64,000 nucleotides of DNA from CTSoil-075 sp042610375 (GTDB lineage Bacteria > Bacillota > Negativicutes > DSM-13327). Location: NCBI RefSeq assembly GCF_042610375.1, contig NZ_JBGJZL010000003.1, positions 310,001 through 374,000 of the forward strand, written 5' to 3'. The first letter of the stretch is position 1; each line of letters begins with the position of its first letter. Shown here piece by piece: positions 1-8,360 of this stretch. Under the pieces are notes generated by a model. The model saw only the letters and a program-made list of their open reading frames with translations, was not told the origin of the DNA and did no database searches. A program made the position numbers and the translations under genes.

Positions 1-861
1 AAACAAATTGCGATTTATGGAAAAGGGGGAATCGGTAAATCTACTACTACCTCTAATATTAGTGCGGCCTTATCCACAATGGGTTATAAAGTCATGCAGT
101 TTGGTTGCGATCCGAAAGCCGATTCTACGAATACCTTGCGTGATGGTACTTATATCCCTACTGTGTTAGATACATTGCGGGAAAAAAATAAAGTAAATGC
201 CCAAGATGTCATTTTTCAAGGTTTCAATGGCGTGTATTGCGTAGAAGCTGGTGGCCCAGCTCCAGGCGTTGGTTGCGCTGGCAGAGGCATCATTACTGCT
301 GTTCAACTGTTAAAACAATTAAATGTATATGAAGAATTAGACTTAGATGTAATTATCTATGATGTTTTAGGAGACGTAGTGTGTGGTGGTTTTGCTGTCC
401 CAATTCGTGAAGGCATTGCAGAACATGTATTTACTGTATCATCTGCTGATTTCATGGCTGTTTATGCCGCTAATAATTTGTTTAAAGGTATTCAAAAATA
501 CTCCAATTCCGGTGGTGCCCTTTTAGGTGGTTTGATTGCCAATTCCATTAATGCTCCTTACTCAAGAGATATCATTGATGATTTTGTTGCGAAAACCAAG
601 ACTCGTGTTGTGGAATATGTTCCACGCTCCGTCACAGTAACCCAAGCTGAACTACAAGGAAAAACAACAATTGAAGCTGCGCCAAATTCTGAACAAGCAA
701 AGGTATACCGAAGTCTTGCGAAAAAAGTAATCGAGACGACAGAATCAAAAGTTCCTGCGCCACTAGAAATCAGTGAATTACGTGCATGGGCTGCAACCTG
801 GGCTGATCACTTATTAGCAATGGAAACAGGTGAAGTACGCGGCAAAGCGTCAGGGATTTAA
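1..861 (+). CDS. NifH-like nitrogenase reductase (Fe protein), 5' partial
   Basis: The reading frame is open from base 1, so the start lies before the window; only a few residues are missing because the P-loop (GKGGIGKST, codons 8-16) is present. Both cysteines that hold the bridging [4Fe-4S] cluster are visible, in GVGCAGRG and in DVVCGGFAVP. Known role of the family: an ATP-driven dimer passing electrons to a NifDK-like partner. The text after the P-loop (KADSTNTLRDG, then VLDTLREKNK) differs from classical NifH and is nearer to the nitrogenase-like group (NflH/MarH). It is the only Fe protein here and stands upstream of nifB, so it probably serves both NifD/N-like pairs in this window (inference). 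A leader element separates it from nifB. Confidence 0.9.
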   Translation, partial: KQIAIYGKGGIGKSTTTSNISAALSTMGYKVMQFGCDPKADSTNTLRDGTYIPTVLDTLREKNKVNAQDVIFQGFNGVYCVEAGGPAPGVGCAGRGIITAVQLLKQLNVYEELDLDVIIYDVLGDVVCGGFAVPIREGIAEHVFTVSSADFMAVYAANNLFKGIQKYSNSGGALLGGLIANSINAPYSRDIIDDFVAKTKTRVVEYVPRSVTVTQAELQGKTTIEAAPNSEQAKVYRSLAKKVIETTESKVPAPLEISELRAWAATWADHLLAMETGEVRGKASGI

Positions 862-870
862 TAAAAAACA

Positions 871-933
871 AGCTGATCATATAAAAATGAAGGCTGCAGA
901 AATTTGATTATTTCTGTATCCTTCATTCTTTTT
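871..933 (+). promoter_or_regulatory. Sulfur-island leader L1 (antiterminator hairpin plus terminator) before nifB
   Basis: AGCTGATCAT (871-880) and ATGAAGGCT (887-895) form outer pairs AGC/GCT and inner pairs TCAT/ATGA around an internal loop TGA/AG. The 3' arm is also the start of a terminator stem (886-927, AATGAAGG with CCTTCATT) followed by a T-run. Lying between the NifH-like gene and nifB, it could uncouple nifB from the Fe-protein gene. Confidence 0.75.
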
Positions 934-953
934 ACAGAAAGGAGAGCTGAAAA

Positions 954-2246
954 ATGGGCAACCCTTGCTCTGGTAATGTAAGTAATGCTACATTAGAGAA
1001 GACCAAAAAACATCCTTGTTATTCAGCCGATGCACACAATAAATATGCACGCATGCATTTACCGGTGGCACCTGGTTGTAATGTACAGTGTAATTATTGT
1101 AATCGCAAATTTGATTGTGTCAATGAAAGTAGACCTGGTGTCACTAGCGAGGTATTAACACCGGATTTGGCCGCAGAAAAATTTGCCTGGGTTAAAAGTA
1201 AAATAAAAGAGCTTACTGTAATTGGTATTGCAGGTCCTGGTGATGCACTAGGAAACTGGGAATCGACCAAGGCGACAATTGAAAAAATACGAGAACTCGA
1301 TAAAGATGTTACATTTTGTTTGTCAACTAACGGTTTAATGCTACCAGACTATGCTGAGCAAATTGTGGCACTTGGTGTTCATCATGTGACAGTGACCATG
1401 AATGCATTAGATCCAGAAATCAGCGCTAAAATTTATAAGTTTGTTTCTTATAAAGGGAAAAATTATGCAGGCATCGAAGGAGCGGAAATTCTTTTAAAAA
1501 ATCAATTGGCGGGCATTGAATACTTAACGTCACATGGCGTGCTAGTGAAAATAAACATTGTAATGATCAAAGGCATCAATGACCACCATATTCCGGATGT
1601 GGTTAAGAAAGTAAAAGACCTAGGTGTTTTTGTTACAAATATTATGCCATTAATCCCAGCTCCAGGTAGTGCCTTTGAGGACTTCCCGCAAACAAGTATG
1701 AAAGAGATCAATGATCTTAGAAACATTTGTCAACTTGAAATAGAGCAAATGCGGCATTGTCAGCAATGTCGAGCTGATGCCATTGGACTCTTAGGAGAAG
1801 ATCGTTCACAGGAATTTCGGATGTGCAATCGTCCATCACTCGAATCAACTCTTCCAAAGCTTACGGAAAAGCAATATAAAATTGCTGTTACATCGAAATA
1901 TGGTAAACTTGTTGATCAACATTTTGGGCATGCTACAAAGTTTTTAATTTACCAAGGTGATGGTACAAATTTTGAAAAAATCGAAAATCGTTTGGTAAAT
2001 AAATTTTGCGCTGGTGTAGAAGAATGTGATTCCGATGAAGGAAAAAGAGATATGGTGATTGATGCTTTACAAGGGTGTGACGCGGTTTTGACAATGCGAA
2101 TTGGTCAATATGCTAAAGATAAGTTACAAGAAAAAGAAATTTACAGTGTAACCCATTGTGACACAATAGAAAATGGCTTACAGTATGCGGTAAGTCAGTT
2201 GTCAATCTTAAATAATAGAAAACAAAAGAGACAACAAGAAATGTAG
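954..2246 (+). CDS. nifB: NifB family radical SAM cofactor maturase
   Basis: 430 aa. Residues 21-40 carry the NifB signature HPCYSADAHNKYARMH, followed by the radical SAM triad C42-x3-C46-x2-C49 and the family motif NRKFDCVNESRPGV. The C-terminal third, from about residue 305, is a NifX/NafY-like cofactor-binding domain (KLVDQHFGHATKF). NifB makes the carbide-containing Fe-S precursor (NifB-co) of nitrogenase cofactors. ATG follows AGAAAGGAGAG. Its presence without nifDK implies that the nitrogenase-like proteins at 20.9 and 32.9 kb receive a NifB-derived cluster rather than a simple 4Fe cluster (inference). The gene ends before a terminator at 2255-2300. Confidence 0.93.
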   Translation: MGNPCSGNVSNATLEKTKKHPCYSADAHNKYARMHLPVAPGCNVQCNYCNRKFDCVNESRPGVTSEVLTPDLAAEKFAWVKSKIKELTVIGIAGPGDALGNWESTKATIEKIRELDKDVTFCLSTNGLMLPDYAEQIVALGVHHVTVTMNALDPEISAKIYKFVSYKGKNYAGIEGAEILLKNQLAGIEYLTSHGVLVKINIVMIKGINDHHIPDVVKKVKDLGVFVTNIMPLIPAPGSAFEDFPQTSMKEINDLRNICQLEIEQMRHCQQCRADAIGLLGEDRSQEFRMCNRPSLESTLPKLTEKQYKIAVTSKYGKLVDQHFGHATKFLIYQGDGTNFEKIENRLVNKFCAGVEECDSDEGKRDMVIDALQGCDAVLTMRIGQYAKDKLQEKEIYSVTHCDTIENGLQYAVSQLSILNNRKQKRQQEM

Positions 2247-2254
2247 CTATATGA

Positions 2255-2300
2255 AAAAACGCAGAAGTTACCTCAGTTAAGGTAATCTCTGCGTTTATTA
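2255..2300 (+). terminator. Intrinsic terminator after nifB
   Basis: Inverted repeat AACGCAGA..TCTGCGTT with inner arms TTACC/GGTAA, directly downstream of the nifB stop. Confidence 0.75.
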
Positions 2301-2667
2301 TCTTTAAATGAACTTATTTTAAATTTTTCTCAACATTAGCTTTGATGGCTTATATACCAGAAGTCGCCAATACTGCGCTCAATCGTTCTCTATTTTATAC
2401 AAATTTGTTTATCGACTAAGGATTAAACGGCTCCTCTAAAGCCAACATCATGAGCTTGAGGCTTGGTACAGGCATTAGCGCAACCGCTGATGGCAAATGC
2501 TGGTACATCGTGACGTAAATAGAGAAATTCAGATCATTTGTTGGCACAGCTAGAGTTAGAGATTGACACAATAAATACAAAATGTTAGTATTGTTTTTAA
2601 AGATGGAGTTGTTTTTTTCCTTTTGGAAAGAGTAGATCACTATCTCCCATACCGTAAATCCCTAGCT
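2301..2667. other. Intergenic region without a supported gene
   Basis: About 370 bases. A 74-codon minus-strand ORF (2416-2640) has no start signal or recognisable motif. A short plus-strand run near 2416-2520 reads G-L-N-G-S-S-K-A-N, faintly like the start of an NADPH-dependent FMN reductase, and could be decayed coding DNA, but this is too weak to call. Confidence 0.4.
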
Positions 2668-2729
2668 AACTGATCAGTAAACTGAAGGTTGGAGTAATCG
2701 TGATGATTGCTTCAGCCTGTTTTTTTTTA
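2668..2729 (+). promoter_or_regulatory. Sulfur-island leader L2
   Basis: AACTGATCAG (2668-2677) with CTGAAGGTT (2682-2690): outer pairs are AAC/GTT instead of AGC/GCT, a compensatory change, and inner pairs TCAG/CTGA. CTGAAG re-pairs with CTTCAG at 2711-2716 to give the terminator, followed by a run of nine T. Confidence 0.75.
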
Positions 2730-2768
2730 TAAAGATTTAATAAAAATGATAAAAAAAAGGAGATTAAC

Positions 2769-3947
2769 ATGGCTAATAAAACAAAAATTTCTTTTCGAAC
2801 CCAATGTATTCATACAGGTAATGGTATTGATAAAGAAACAGGTGCGATCAGACGTCCTCTTACAATGGCAAATAGCTATCGGCTTCCTGAAGATTCATCA
2901 ACTCTTGACTGGAGTGATCCTAATCAATTGGTTTATACGCGAAATACGTCAGCAAACCAAACCTATCTTCAAGAGAAATTGGCAGCTCTTGAAGGAGGAG
3001 AAGATTGCGTTGTATTGAGTACGGGTGTTGCTGCTCTGGCAGGGGTGTTTTTTACTTTTTTAGATAAAGATTCTCATATTATTTGTTCCAATGTGTCTTA
3101 TGTGGCTGTTTATCGGTTGCTTAACGAATATTTCCCTGATAAATATGGCGTGGAAACCACTCTGATTGATACTGGGAATTTGGATGATATAAAGAAAGCA
3201 TTACGGCCCAATACAAAAATTATTCATATTGAAACTCCTGGTAATCCTACGACTCGAATCAGCGATATTGCTGAAATAGGGAAAATCGCTCAATCTATTG
3301 GCGCATTACTCACAGTAGATAGTACCTTCGCCTCGCCTTTTTTGCAGAAACCTCTTGAACTGGGAGCCGATCTTATCATTCACAGCTTAACCAAATATAT
3401 TAATGGTCATGGAGATGCGATGGGAGGAGCTGTCATTGGTCGAAAAGAATTGATTGATCAAATAAAACGTCAAGCAATGGTGAATTTAGGAGGAGCGATC
3501 AGCCCTTTTAATGCATGGCTCATCATGCGTGGCGTTGTAACCCTTCCTTTACGTATGAAACAACATAGTGAGAGTGCTATGAAAGTCGCTCAATTCCTCG
3601 AAGGGCATCCATCGGTGGATTTTGTTGCTTATCCTGGTCTTGAAAGTCATCCTCAACATGAAATTGCCAAAAAACAAATGAGTATGTATTCGGGTGTTCT
3701 GTCATTTGGACTAAAAGGCGACGTAGATACCCATAATCAATTTGTGAATTCTCTTGAACTGATTGTTCCTGCCGTTTCCATTGGTCATGATGAAAGTCTT
3801 ATTGTTTATACTGGTCCTAACGACGAACGAAATCATTTTTATCCTGATGAATTCAAAAATGGTCATCTTCGATTTAGTATAGGGTTAGAAGAAGCGGATG
3901 ATATTATTGCTGACCTAAAACAGGCACTTGAAAGATGTGGATTATAA
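2769..3947 (+). CDS. PLP-dependent trans-sulfuration enzyme (MetB/MetC/MGL family)
   Basis: 392 aa, full length for the Cys/Met metabolism PLP family. The Schiff-base lysine is in SLTKYINGHGD (about residue 209), preceded by the cofactor Asp in TVDSTFASP. ATG is 8 bases after AAAAGGAG. Members are cystathionine gamma-synthases, cystathionine lyases, methionine gamma-lyases or O-acylhomoserine sulfhydrylases; sequence alone does not fix which. Leader L2 stands just upstream, so it belongs to the sulfur regulon. A role in moving thiol or sulfide into homocysteine, methionine or cysteine is the likely job. An overlapping 103-codon ORF in another frame (2707-3018) is a shadow. Confidence 0.88.
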   Translation: MANKTKISFRTQCIHTGNGIDKETGAIRRPLTMANSYRLPEDSSTLDWSDPNQLVYTRNTSANQTYLQEKLAALEGGEDCVVLSTGVAALAGVFFTFLDKDSHIICSNVSYVAVYRLLNEYFPDKYGVETTLIDTGNLDDIKKALRPNTKIIHIETPGNPTTRISDIAEIGKIAQSIGALLTVDSTFASPFLQKPLELGADLIIHSLTKYINGHGDAMGGAVIGRKELIDQIKRQAMVNLGGAISPFNAWLIMRGVVTLPLRMKQHSESAMKVAQFLEGHPSVDFVAYPGLESHPQHEIAKKQMSMYSGVLSFGLKGDVDTHNQFVNSLELIVPAVSIGHDESLIVYTGPNDERNHFYPDEFKNGHLRFSIGLEEADDIIADLKQALERCGL

Positions 3948-3970
3948 TTCAAGAATAGATAAAAGCGCTA

Positions 3971-3999
3971 TTGACAAAGTAGCCAATAGATAATAGAAT
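3971..3999 (+). promoter_or_regulatory. Sigma-A-type promoter for the DmsAB-like operon
   Basis: TTGACA (3971-3976), 17-base spacer, TAGAAT (3994-3999). Transcription would start near 4006, upstream of leader L3. Confidence 0.6.
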
Positions 4000-4037
4000 A
4001 AACCCATCATTTTACAGAAAAGTATATGATATAATAG

Positions 4038-4098
4038 ATGATTAGAGAAACTAAAGGCTAAGAACATTCTTTGAGAATCTTCTTAGTCTTTTTTTTTT
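4038..4098 (+). promoter_or_regulatory. Sulfur-island leader L3
   Basis: AGATGATTAG (4038-4047) and CTAAAGGCT (4051-4059): inner pairs TTAG/CTAA; the inner member of the outer stem is a mismatch (A opposite G). CTAAGA..TCTTAG makes the terminator stem, followed by a long T-run. Confidence 0.7.
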
Positions 4099-4145
4099 TT
4101 TTTGAGCTGTTTTTATATAAAATAAAATCAAGAGAGTTGAGAAAG

Positions 4146-6413
4146 ATGACGACTATAGCATTGCAAGAAGAAAGGATCATACGAACATCAGGTTCTCATA
4201 ACTGCGGTGGGCGCTGCATTATTAAAGCCCATGTAAAAGAAGGACGTATTGTCCGTATTACCAGTGATGATGAACGTCCAGATACAGAAGGGCAGCCGCA
4301 ATTGCGTGGCTGTCTTCGTTGTCGCGCCTATCGAAGTTATTTATATCATAAAGATCGGCTAACGTATCCCATGAAACGTGTTGGTAAACGCGGCGAAGGT
4401 ATCTTTGAACGCATTTCCTGGGCTGAAGCGTTAGATAGCATTGCAGATCATACCAAAAGAATTATGGGGAAATATGGCCCAGAGGCTATTTATCTTCAAT
4501 ATGCGACAGGCAATGCTGGAAAAACATCGGAAGAAGTTTGGATGAAAAGATTATTGGCGTTATATGGAGGTTATTTGGATTACTATGGCACATATAGCTC
4601 GGCCTGCACGAATGCAGCAACTCCATATACTTATGGAACGGTCAATACGGGCAACAGCCGTGAAGATTGGGTAAATTCTAAGCTCATTATTCTGATGGGT
4701 TTCAATCCAGCGGCAACGATTCATGGTACCAATACGGCTTATTATCTAAAAAAAGCGAAGGCAGCAGGGGCAAAAATCATTTGTATTGATCCATTGTATT
4801 CAGATACTGCGGCAGCACTGGCTGATCAGTGGATACCCATTAGGCCTACGACGGATAGCGCTCTCTTAGATGCCATGGCTTACGTCATGATTACAGAAAA
4901 TCTTCAGGACCAACAATTCTTAGATACCTATTGTCTTGGCTTCGATGAAGGACATATGCCAGCAGGCATTCCGAAGGGGAATTCCTACAAAAGTTATATC
5001 CTTGGTACAGGTATGGATTTGATCCCTAAAACCCCAATTTGGGCAGAACAATTAACAGGTATCTCTAGAGATGTTATTATTCAATTGGCTAGAGAATATG
5101 CTCTAACTAAGCCCGGTGCGCTCATTCAGGGTTTCGGCCCTCAGCGCCATGCTTATGGAGAACAACCACCCCGTAGCGGGGCTGCTCTCGCGGCCATGAC
5201 AGGAAATATTGGTATAAAAGGTGGCTGGGCTTCTGGTTGTGGCTCCCCATGTCGCAAACAATATATAGGTTCGATCCCCGTTCCTAATCCTTGTAAAGCG
5301 GCGATTTCCATGTACATGTGGCCGCTGGCCATTCAAAATGGGATGCAGCTAGGCAAAAAAGAAGGCGTACGTGGTGTCGATAAATTGTCTGCTAATATTA
5401 AATTGATCTTTAATATGGGCGGGAATTGTCTTATTAATCAACATTCTGATACAAATGGAACAGCAAAACTTCTCGCTGATGACAGTCTCGCTGAATTCAT
5501 TGTGGTCAGTGATCATTTTCTGACAGCGAGTGCAAAGTTTGCCGATATTTTATTACCAGCGGATAATTTTATGGAACGGGAAGATATTGTGGCACCATGG
5601 TCTCATGGTGATTATGTATTGTTTATGAATAAGGCCGTTGAGACCGTTGATGAATGTCGAAATGGATATGATTGGATAGGAGATCTAGCTGAAAAACTAG
5701 GACTCAAAGATGAATTTACCCAAGGAAAAACCTTAGATGATTGGCTGCGTTTTATTGTTGATGAAACACGCAAAGAAAATCCTGGTTTCCCTGCCTATGA
5801 AGAATTTAAAGAAAAAGGCGTATATGATTGGGAATATGAAGAACCGGCCATTGCCTTTAAAGAACAAATTGAAGATCCGAAGGGACATCCTTTCTCAACG
5901 CCTTCGGGGAAAATTGAATTTTTTTCAGCGCGTTTATGGGAATTAAATCAACCGGATGTTGTTCCAGCAATTCCTAAATATATTTCTGCTTGGGAAGGGC
6001 CAGAAGATCCTCTATATGGTCAGTATCCTCTCCAATGTATTGGCCATCATATCAAGCGGCGTGTCCATTCCATGTTTGATAATAATGACTGGATGGAAGA
6101 TGCAGAAAAACAGGAACTTTGGATCAGTGGATATGATGCAGAAAAACGTGGTATAAAAAATGGTGAAGAGGTCTTGGTCTACAATGTTCGAGGTAAAGTG
6201 ATATTGCCTGCTAAGGTTACTCCTCGTATTATGCCAGGGGTTGTTTCAGTACCTCAGGGAGGTTGGTGGTCGCCAGATAAAGAGGGGATTGACCGACGTG
6301 GTTGCATTAATACACTGACAAAGTATCAACCTACCCCCCTGGCTTTTGCAAATCCCCAGCATACGAATCTGGTTGAAGTGATTAAATTAGATAAGCAGGA
6401 GGTAGGGGTATGA
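4146..6413 (+). CDS. DmsA-like molybdopterin oxidoreductase catalytic subunit
   Basis: 755 aa from the ATG at 4146, chosen because an earlier in-frame ATG (4071) lies inside the leader hairpin. The N-terminal Fe-S region, then long MGD-binding domains (NPAATIHGTN, TGNIGIKGGWASG, FNMGGNCL) and a C-terminal molydopterin-dinucleotide binding domain (DAEKRGIKNGEEVLVYN) follow the DMSO-reductase family order, closest in feel to DmsA. In DmsA the Fe-S motif begins with a cysteine four residues before the NCGxRC pair. Here that place is Gly16, while Cys59 appears three residues after Cys56, so the ligand set is C20, C24, C56 and perhaps C59. No Tat signal is visible, so it is probably cytoplasmic. 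Likely substrates are S- or N-oxides; in this context DMSO or methionine sulfoxide (inference). Overlaps its partner by 4 bases. Confidence 0.87.
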   Translation: MTTIALQEERIIRTSGSHNCGGRCIIKAHVKEGRIVRITSDDERPDTEGQPQLRGCLRCRAYRSYLYHKDRLTYPMKRVGKRGEGIFERISWAEALDSIADHTKRIMGKYGPEAIYLQYATGNAGKTSEEVWMKRLLALYGGYLDYYGTYSSACTNAATPYTYGTVNTGNSREDWVNSKLIILMGFNPAATIHGTNTAYYLKKAKAAGAKIICIDPLYSDTAAALADQWIPIRPTTDSALLDAMAYVMITENLQDQQFLDTYCLGFDEGHMPAGIPKGNSYKSYILGTGMDLIPKTPIWAEQLTGISRDVIIQLAREYALTKPGALIQGFGPQRHAYGEQPPRSGAALAAMTGNIGIKGGWASGCGSPCRKQYIGSIPVPNPCKAAISMYMWPLAIQNGMQLGKKEGVRGVDKLSANIKLIFNMGGNCLINQHSDTNGTAKLLADDSLAEFIVVSDHFLTASAKFADILLPADNFMEREDIVAPWSHGDYVLFMNKAVETVDECRNGYDWIGDLAEKLGLKDEFTQGKTLDDWLRFIVDETRKENPGFPAYEEFKEKGVYDWEYEEPAIAFKEQIEDPKGHPFSTPSGKIEFFSARLWELNQPDVVPAIPKYISAWEGPEDPLYGQYPLQCIGHHIKRRVHSMFDNNDWMEDAEKQELWISGYDAEKRGIKNGEEVLVYNVRGKVILPAKVTPRIMPGVVSVPQGGWWSPDKEGIDRRGCINTLTKYQPTPLAFANPQHTNLVEVIKLDKQEVGV

Positions 6414-7000
6414 GTCGGCAGATGGCATTTTATGTTGAACAAAAACATTGTACAGGCTGTAACACGTGCCAAATTGCCTGTAAAGATAAAAATAATTTAT
6501 CCCGTGGGGAAAGGTTTCGCCAAGTCCATGCCTATGAAGGTGGTAGTTTTACAGTAGAAAATAAGGTTATCGAACATAACATCTATGCCTATTGGGTCTC
6601 GGTTAGCTGTAATCACTGCATAAATCCTCATTGTGTTACCGTATGTCCAAGTGGCGCCATTGATAAACGTGCAGAAGATGGACTGGTACTGATAGATTCA
6701 GAACGTTGTACTGGTTGTCGCCGGTGCTTGGCAGCCTGTCCTTACCAAGCCCCCCAGTTTGATGTAACCACTTGTAAGATGAAAAAGTGTGATTTTTGCC
6801 AGGATCTCTTAAAAGAAGGAAAAGTACCAGTTTGTATTTCAGCTTGTCCGATGCGTGTACTTGGGTATGGTGAACTCAAGGAATTACAAAAAAAATATGG
6901 TTATGCTAACTGGGTGAAGGGACTACCAGATACAACGGAACTTAAACCTGCATGGGTGCTAACCCCTCATCGGGATGCAATTGATTTAAGAAAAGACTAA
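6410..7000 (+). CDS. DmsB-like four-cluster ferredoxin subunit
   Basis: 196 aa, usual length of DmsB/NrfC-type electron-transfer subunits. Four cysteine groups are visible: CTGCNTCQIAC, CNHCINPHCVTVCP, CTGCRRCLAACP, and the split group CKMKKCDFC with CISACP, enough for four [4Fe-4S] clusters. ATG overlaps the stop of the catalytic gene (ATGA), so the two are translationally coupled. No DmsC-type membrane anchor follows, which together with the missing Tat signal suggests a soluble cytoplasmic pair fed by an internal donor rather than by menaquinol (inference). Confidence 0.92.
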   Translation: MSRQMAFYVEQKHCTGCNTCQIACKDKNNLSRGERFRQVHAYEGGSFTVENKVIEHNIYAYWVSVSCNHCINPHCVTVCPSGAIDKRAEDGLVLIDSERCTGCRRCLAACPYQAPQFDVTTCKMKKCDFCQDLLKEGKVPVCISACPMRVLGYGELKELQKKYGYANWVKGLPDTTELKPAWVLTPHRDAIDLRKD

Positions 7001-7090
7001 GGCTTGTGGCAAGTCCCCAGACGCAGGCGCAAGCGTTAGTTTTTCTTACTTGTAATCGAGAAAGTGCTATACTTTTGATTAGGCAAAGTA
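7001..7090 (-). repeat. Dispersed two-hairpin repeat, minus-strand copy
   Basis: Read on the minus strand it matches the repeat at 42008-42079: AATCAAAAGTATAGCACTTT, then CTCGATTACAAGTAAG, then an ACTAACGCTTG segment. It is the most diverged long copy and is oriented opposite to the flanking genes. Confidence 0.6.
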
Positions 7091-7187
7091 GGCGACGCTA
7101 TTCCTTTCGTTTGGGAAAATCTGATTTGTCAATTGAATGAATATATGGTTAGATAGTAGATATAGTTTATGCGAAGGAGGTAATCAT

Positions 7188-7859
7188 ATTAAATTAATAA
7201 AGCAAACTCAGCCTCTTGCATACAAAGAACATGCGTATGATGAAATAAAACAAGGCATTGTATCTCACTTAATACCAGAGGGGAGTTTACTATCGGAACG
7301 AGTATTAAGCGAACAGTTCGGGATTAGTCGAACTCCTTTACGTGAAGCAATTCAGCGATTAGAACTAGAAGGTTGGGTAACGTCTTTGCCGCGCAAGGGA
7401 ATTATTGTTAAGAGTATTAACTTGCAAGATGTGAAAGAAGTGATGCAAATTCGTAAGGCGAATGAACTACTAGTAATTGAATTGTTAATTGGCAACATTA
7501 CCAATGAACAAATTAAACAGATTCGTCAACAATTTATTCCTTCAAAAATTCTTGATGAAAAGACAATCCTTCCCTTTGCCGACGGAGATAAATTTCATAT
7601 TCAACTTGCTAAGCATTGCGGTAATCAGAGGCTCTTGCAGCTCTTAAAAAATCTAAGCTCTCAAATGCAATGGTTCGGTTATTGGGCTTTGCAAGTTGAT
7701 GGCAGAGCCAAAGAAGTGATTCACGAGCATGCCTTAATTCTCGATGCAATTAAAGGGAAAAAAATCAAAAAAGCTCAACGTTATGCCATTGAGCATTTAG
7801 AGCATACTGAAGCTGCTTTGTTGGAAGGATTAAAGATACGTGATCGTTCATCGAAATAA
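7188..7859 (+). CDS. GntR family (FadR/FCD-type) transcriptional regulator
   Basis: N-terminal winged helix (HAYDEIKQGI..LLSERVLSEQFGISRTPLREAIQRLE) followed by a helical FCD ligand domain with FHIQLAKHCGN. An upstream ATG at 7137 would give 240 aa, but a strong AGGAGG (7175-7180) lies inside that extension and points to an ATT codon at 7188 as start (223 aa), so a rare ATT initiation is possible; otherwise the protein starts at 7137. FCD proteins bind small acids or metal-acid complexes; the ligand here is unknown. It follows the DmsAB-like operon without a leader of its own and may regulate it. A terminator follows at 7870-7903. Confidence 0.85.
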   Translation: MKLIKQTQPLAYKEHAYDEIKQGIVSHLIPEGSLLSERVLSEQFGISRTPLREAIQRLELEGWVTSLPRKGIIVKSINLQDVKEVMQIRKANELLVIELLIGNITNEQIKQIRQQFIPSKILDEKTILPFADGDKFHIQLAKHCGNQRLLQLLKNLSSQMQWFGYWALQVDGRAKEVIHEHALILDAIKGKKIKKAQRYAIEHLEHTEAALLEGLKIRDRSSK

Positions 7860-7869
7860 AGTAAGATCG

Positions 7870-7903
7870 AGACCATCCTTTACATGAGGGTGGTCTTTAT
7901 TTT
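7870..7903 (+). terminator. Terminator after the GntR gene
   Basis: GACCATCCT and AGGGTGGTC pair around a short loop, followed by TTTATTTT. Confidence 0.75.
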
Positions 7904-7948
7904 GGTTAAAAACCTTCAGAATAAGAGGGACGATTGCAAGAAATAATA

Positions 7949-8002
7949 TTGACAAGCCTTACAAGGTATAATAATATAAATATATACCCTAGGGGGGTAT
8001 AG
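7949..8002 (+). promoter_or_regulatory. csoR promoter with CsoR-type copper operator
   Basis: TTGACA (7949-7954), 17-base spacer, TAATAT (7972-7977). The palindrome TATACCCTAGGGGGGTATA (7983-8001) covers the predicted start point and fits the GC-tract operators bound by CsoR repressors. This predicts copper-relieved autorepression of csoR and read-through into copA. Confidence 0.75.
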
Positions 8003-8020
8003 TAGCTAAGAGGTGATTGT

Positions 8021-8290
8021 ATGTTAACGGATAAAGAAAAAAGTGAACTAAGATTACGTTTAAAAAAGATTATTGGTCAAGCCAATGGTATTGATAAAAT
8101 GCTTGATGAAGGACGTTATTGTGTTGATATTGTTCAGCAGATTTTAGCAGCACGAGCTGCTCTTAATAAAGTGGCACTGATGATCTTAGAGAGTCATGCT
8201 AAAAGTTGTGTAGTGAATGCCATTAAAGAAAATCGTGCAGATGAAAGTATTGATGAACTACTCAATGTACTAAAACAATTTAATAAATAA
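8021..8290 (+). CDS. csoR: CsoR family copper-sensing repressor
   Basis: 89 aa, the standard all-helical CsoR/RcnR length. The copper ligands of the family are in place: Cys in GRYCVDIV, and His and Cys in ESHAKSCV (C-x24-H-x3-C spacing). The N-terminus has the conserved LRLRLKKIIGQANGI helix. ATG follows AGAGGTGA. Cu(I) binding releases the operator just upstream. copA follows after a gap that contains a hairpin. Confidence 0.92.
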   Translation: MLTDKEKSELRLRLKKIIGQANGIDKMLDEGRYCVDIVQQILAARAALNKVALMILESHAKSCVVNAIKENRADESIDELLNVLKQFNK

Positions 8291-8297
8291 CTATATA

Positions 8298-8333
8298 ACG
8301 CACTAATAAAAGACTATTGATCTTGTTAGTGCG
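8298..8333 (+). other. Hairpin between csoR and copA
   Basis: CGCACTAA and TTAGTGCG pair around a 20-base loop. There is no T-run, so it is not a clear terminator; an mRNA processing or partial attenuation role is possible. Confidence 0.5.
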
Positions 8334-8360
8334 CTATCGATAGAAAAGGATGTGATCAGA

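Noticed and set aside
1..2246. Ordinary nitrogen-fixation (nif) cluster
   Set aside because: No nifDK with both cofactor ligands, no nifV, nifEN in usual order, and the flanking genes and leaders are sulfur-related. A nif cluster could still exist outside the window.
2416..2640. 74-codon minus-strand ORF after nifB
   Set aside because: No ribosome site, no known motif; the ORF spans low-complexity AT-rich DNA and ends inside the leader region.
4071..4145. N-terminal extension of the DmsA-like protein
   Set aside because: The extra residues are encoded by the terminator hairpin and its T-run (poly-Phe stretch); the ATG at 4146 has the proper site.
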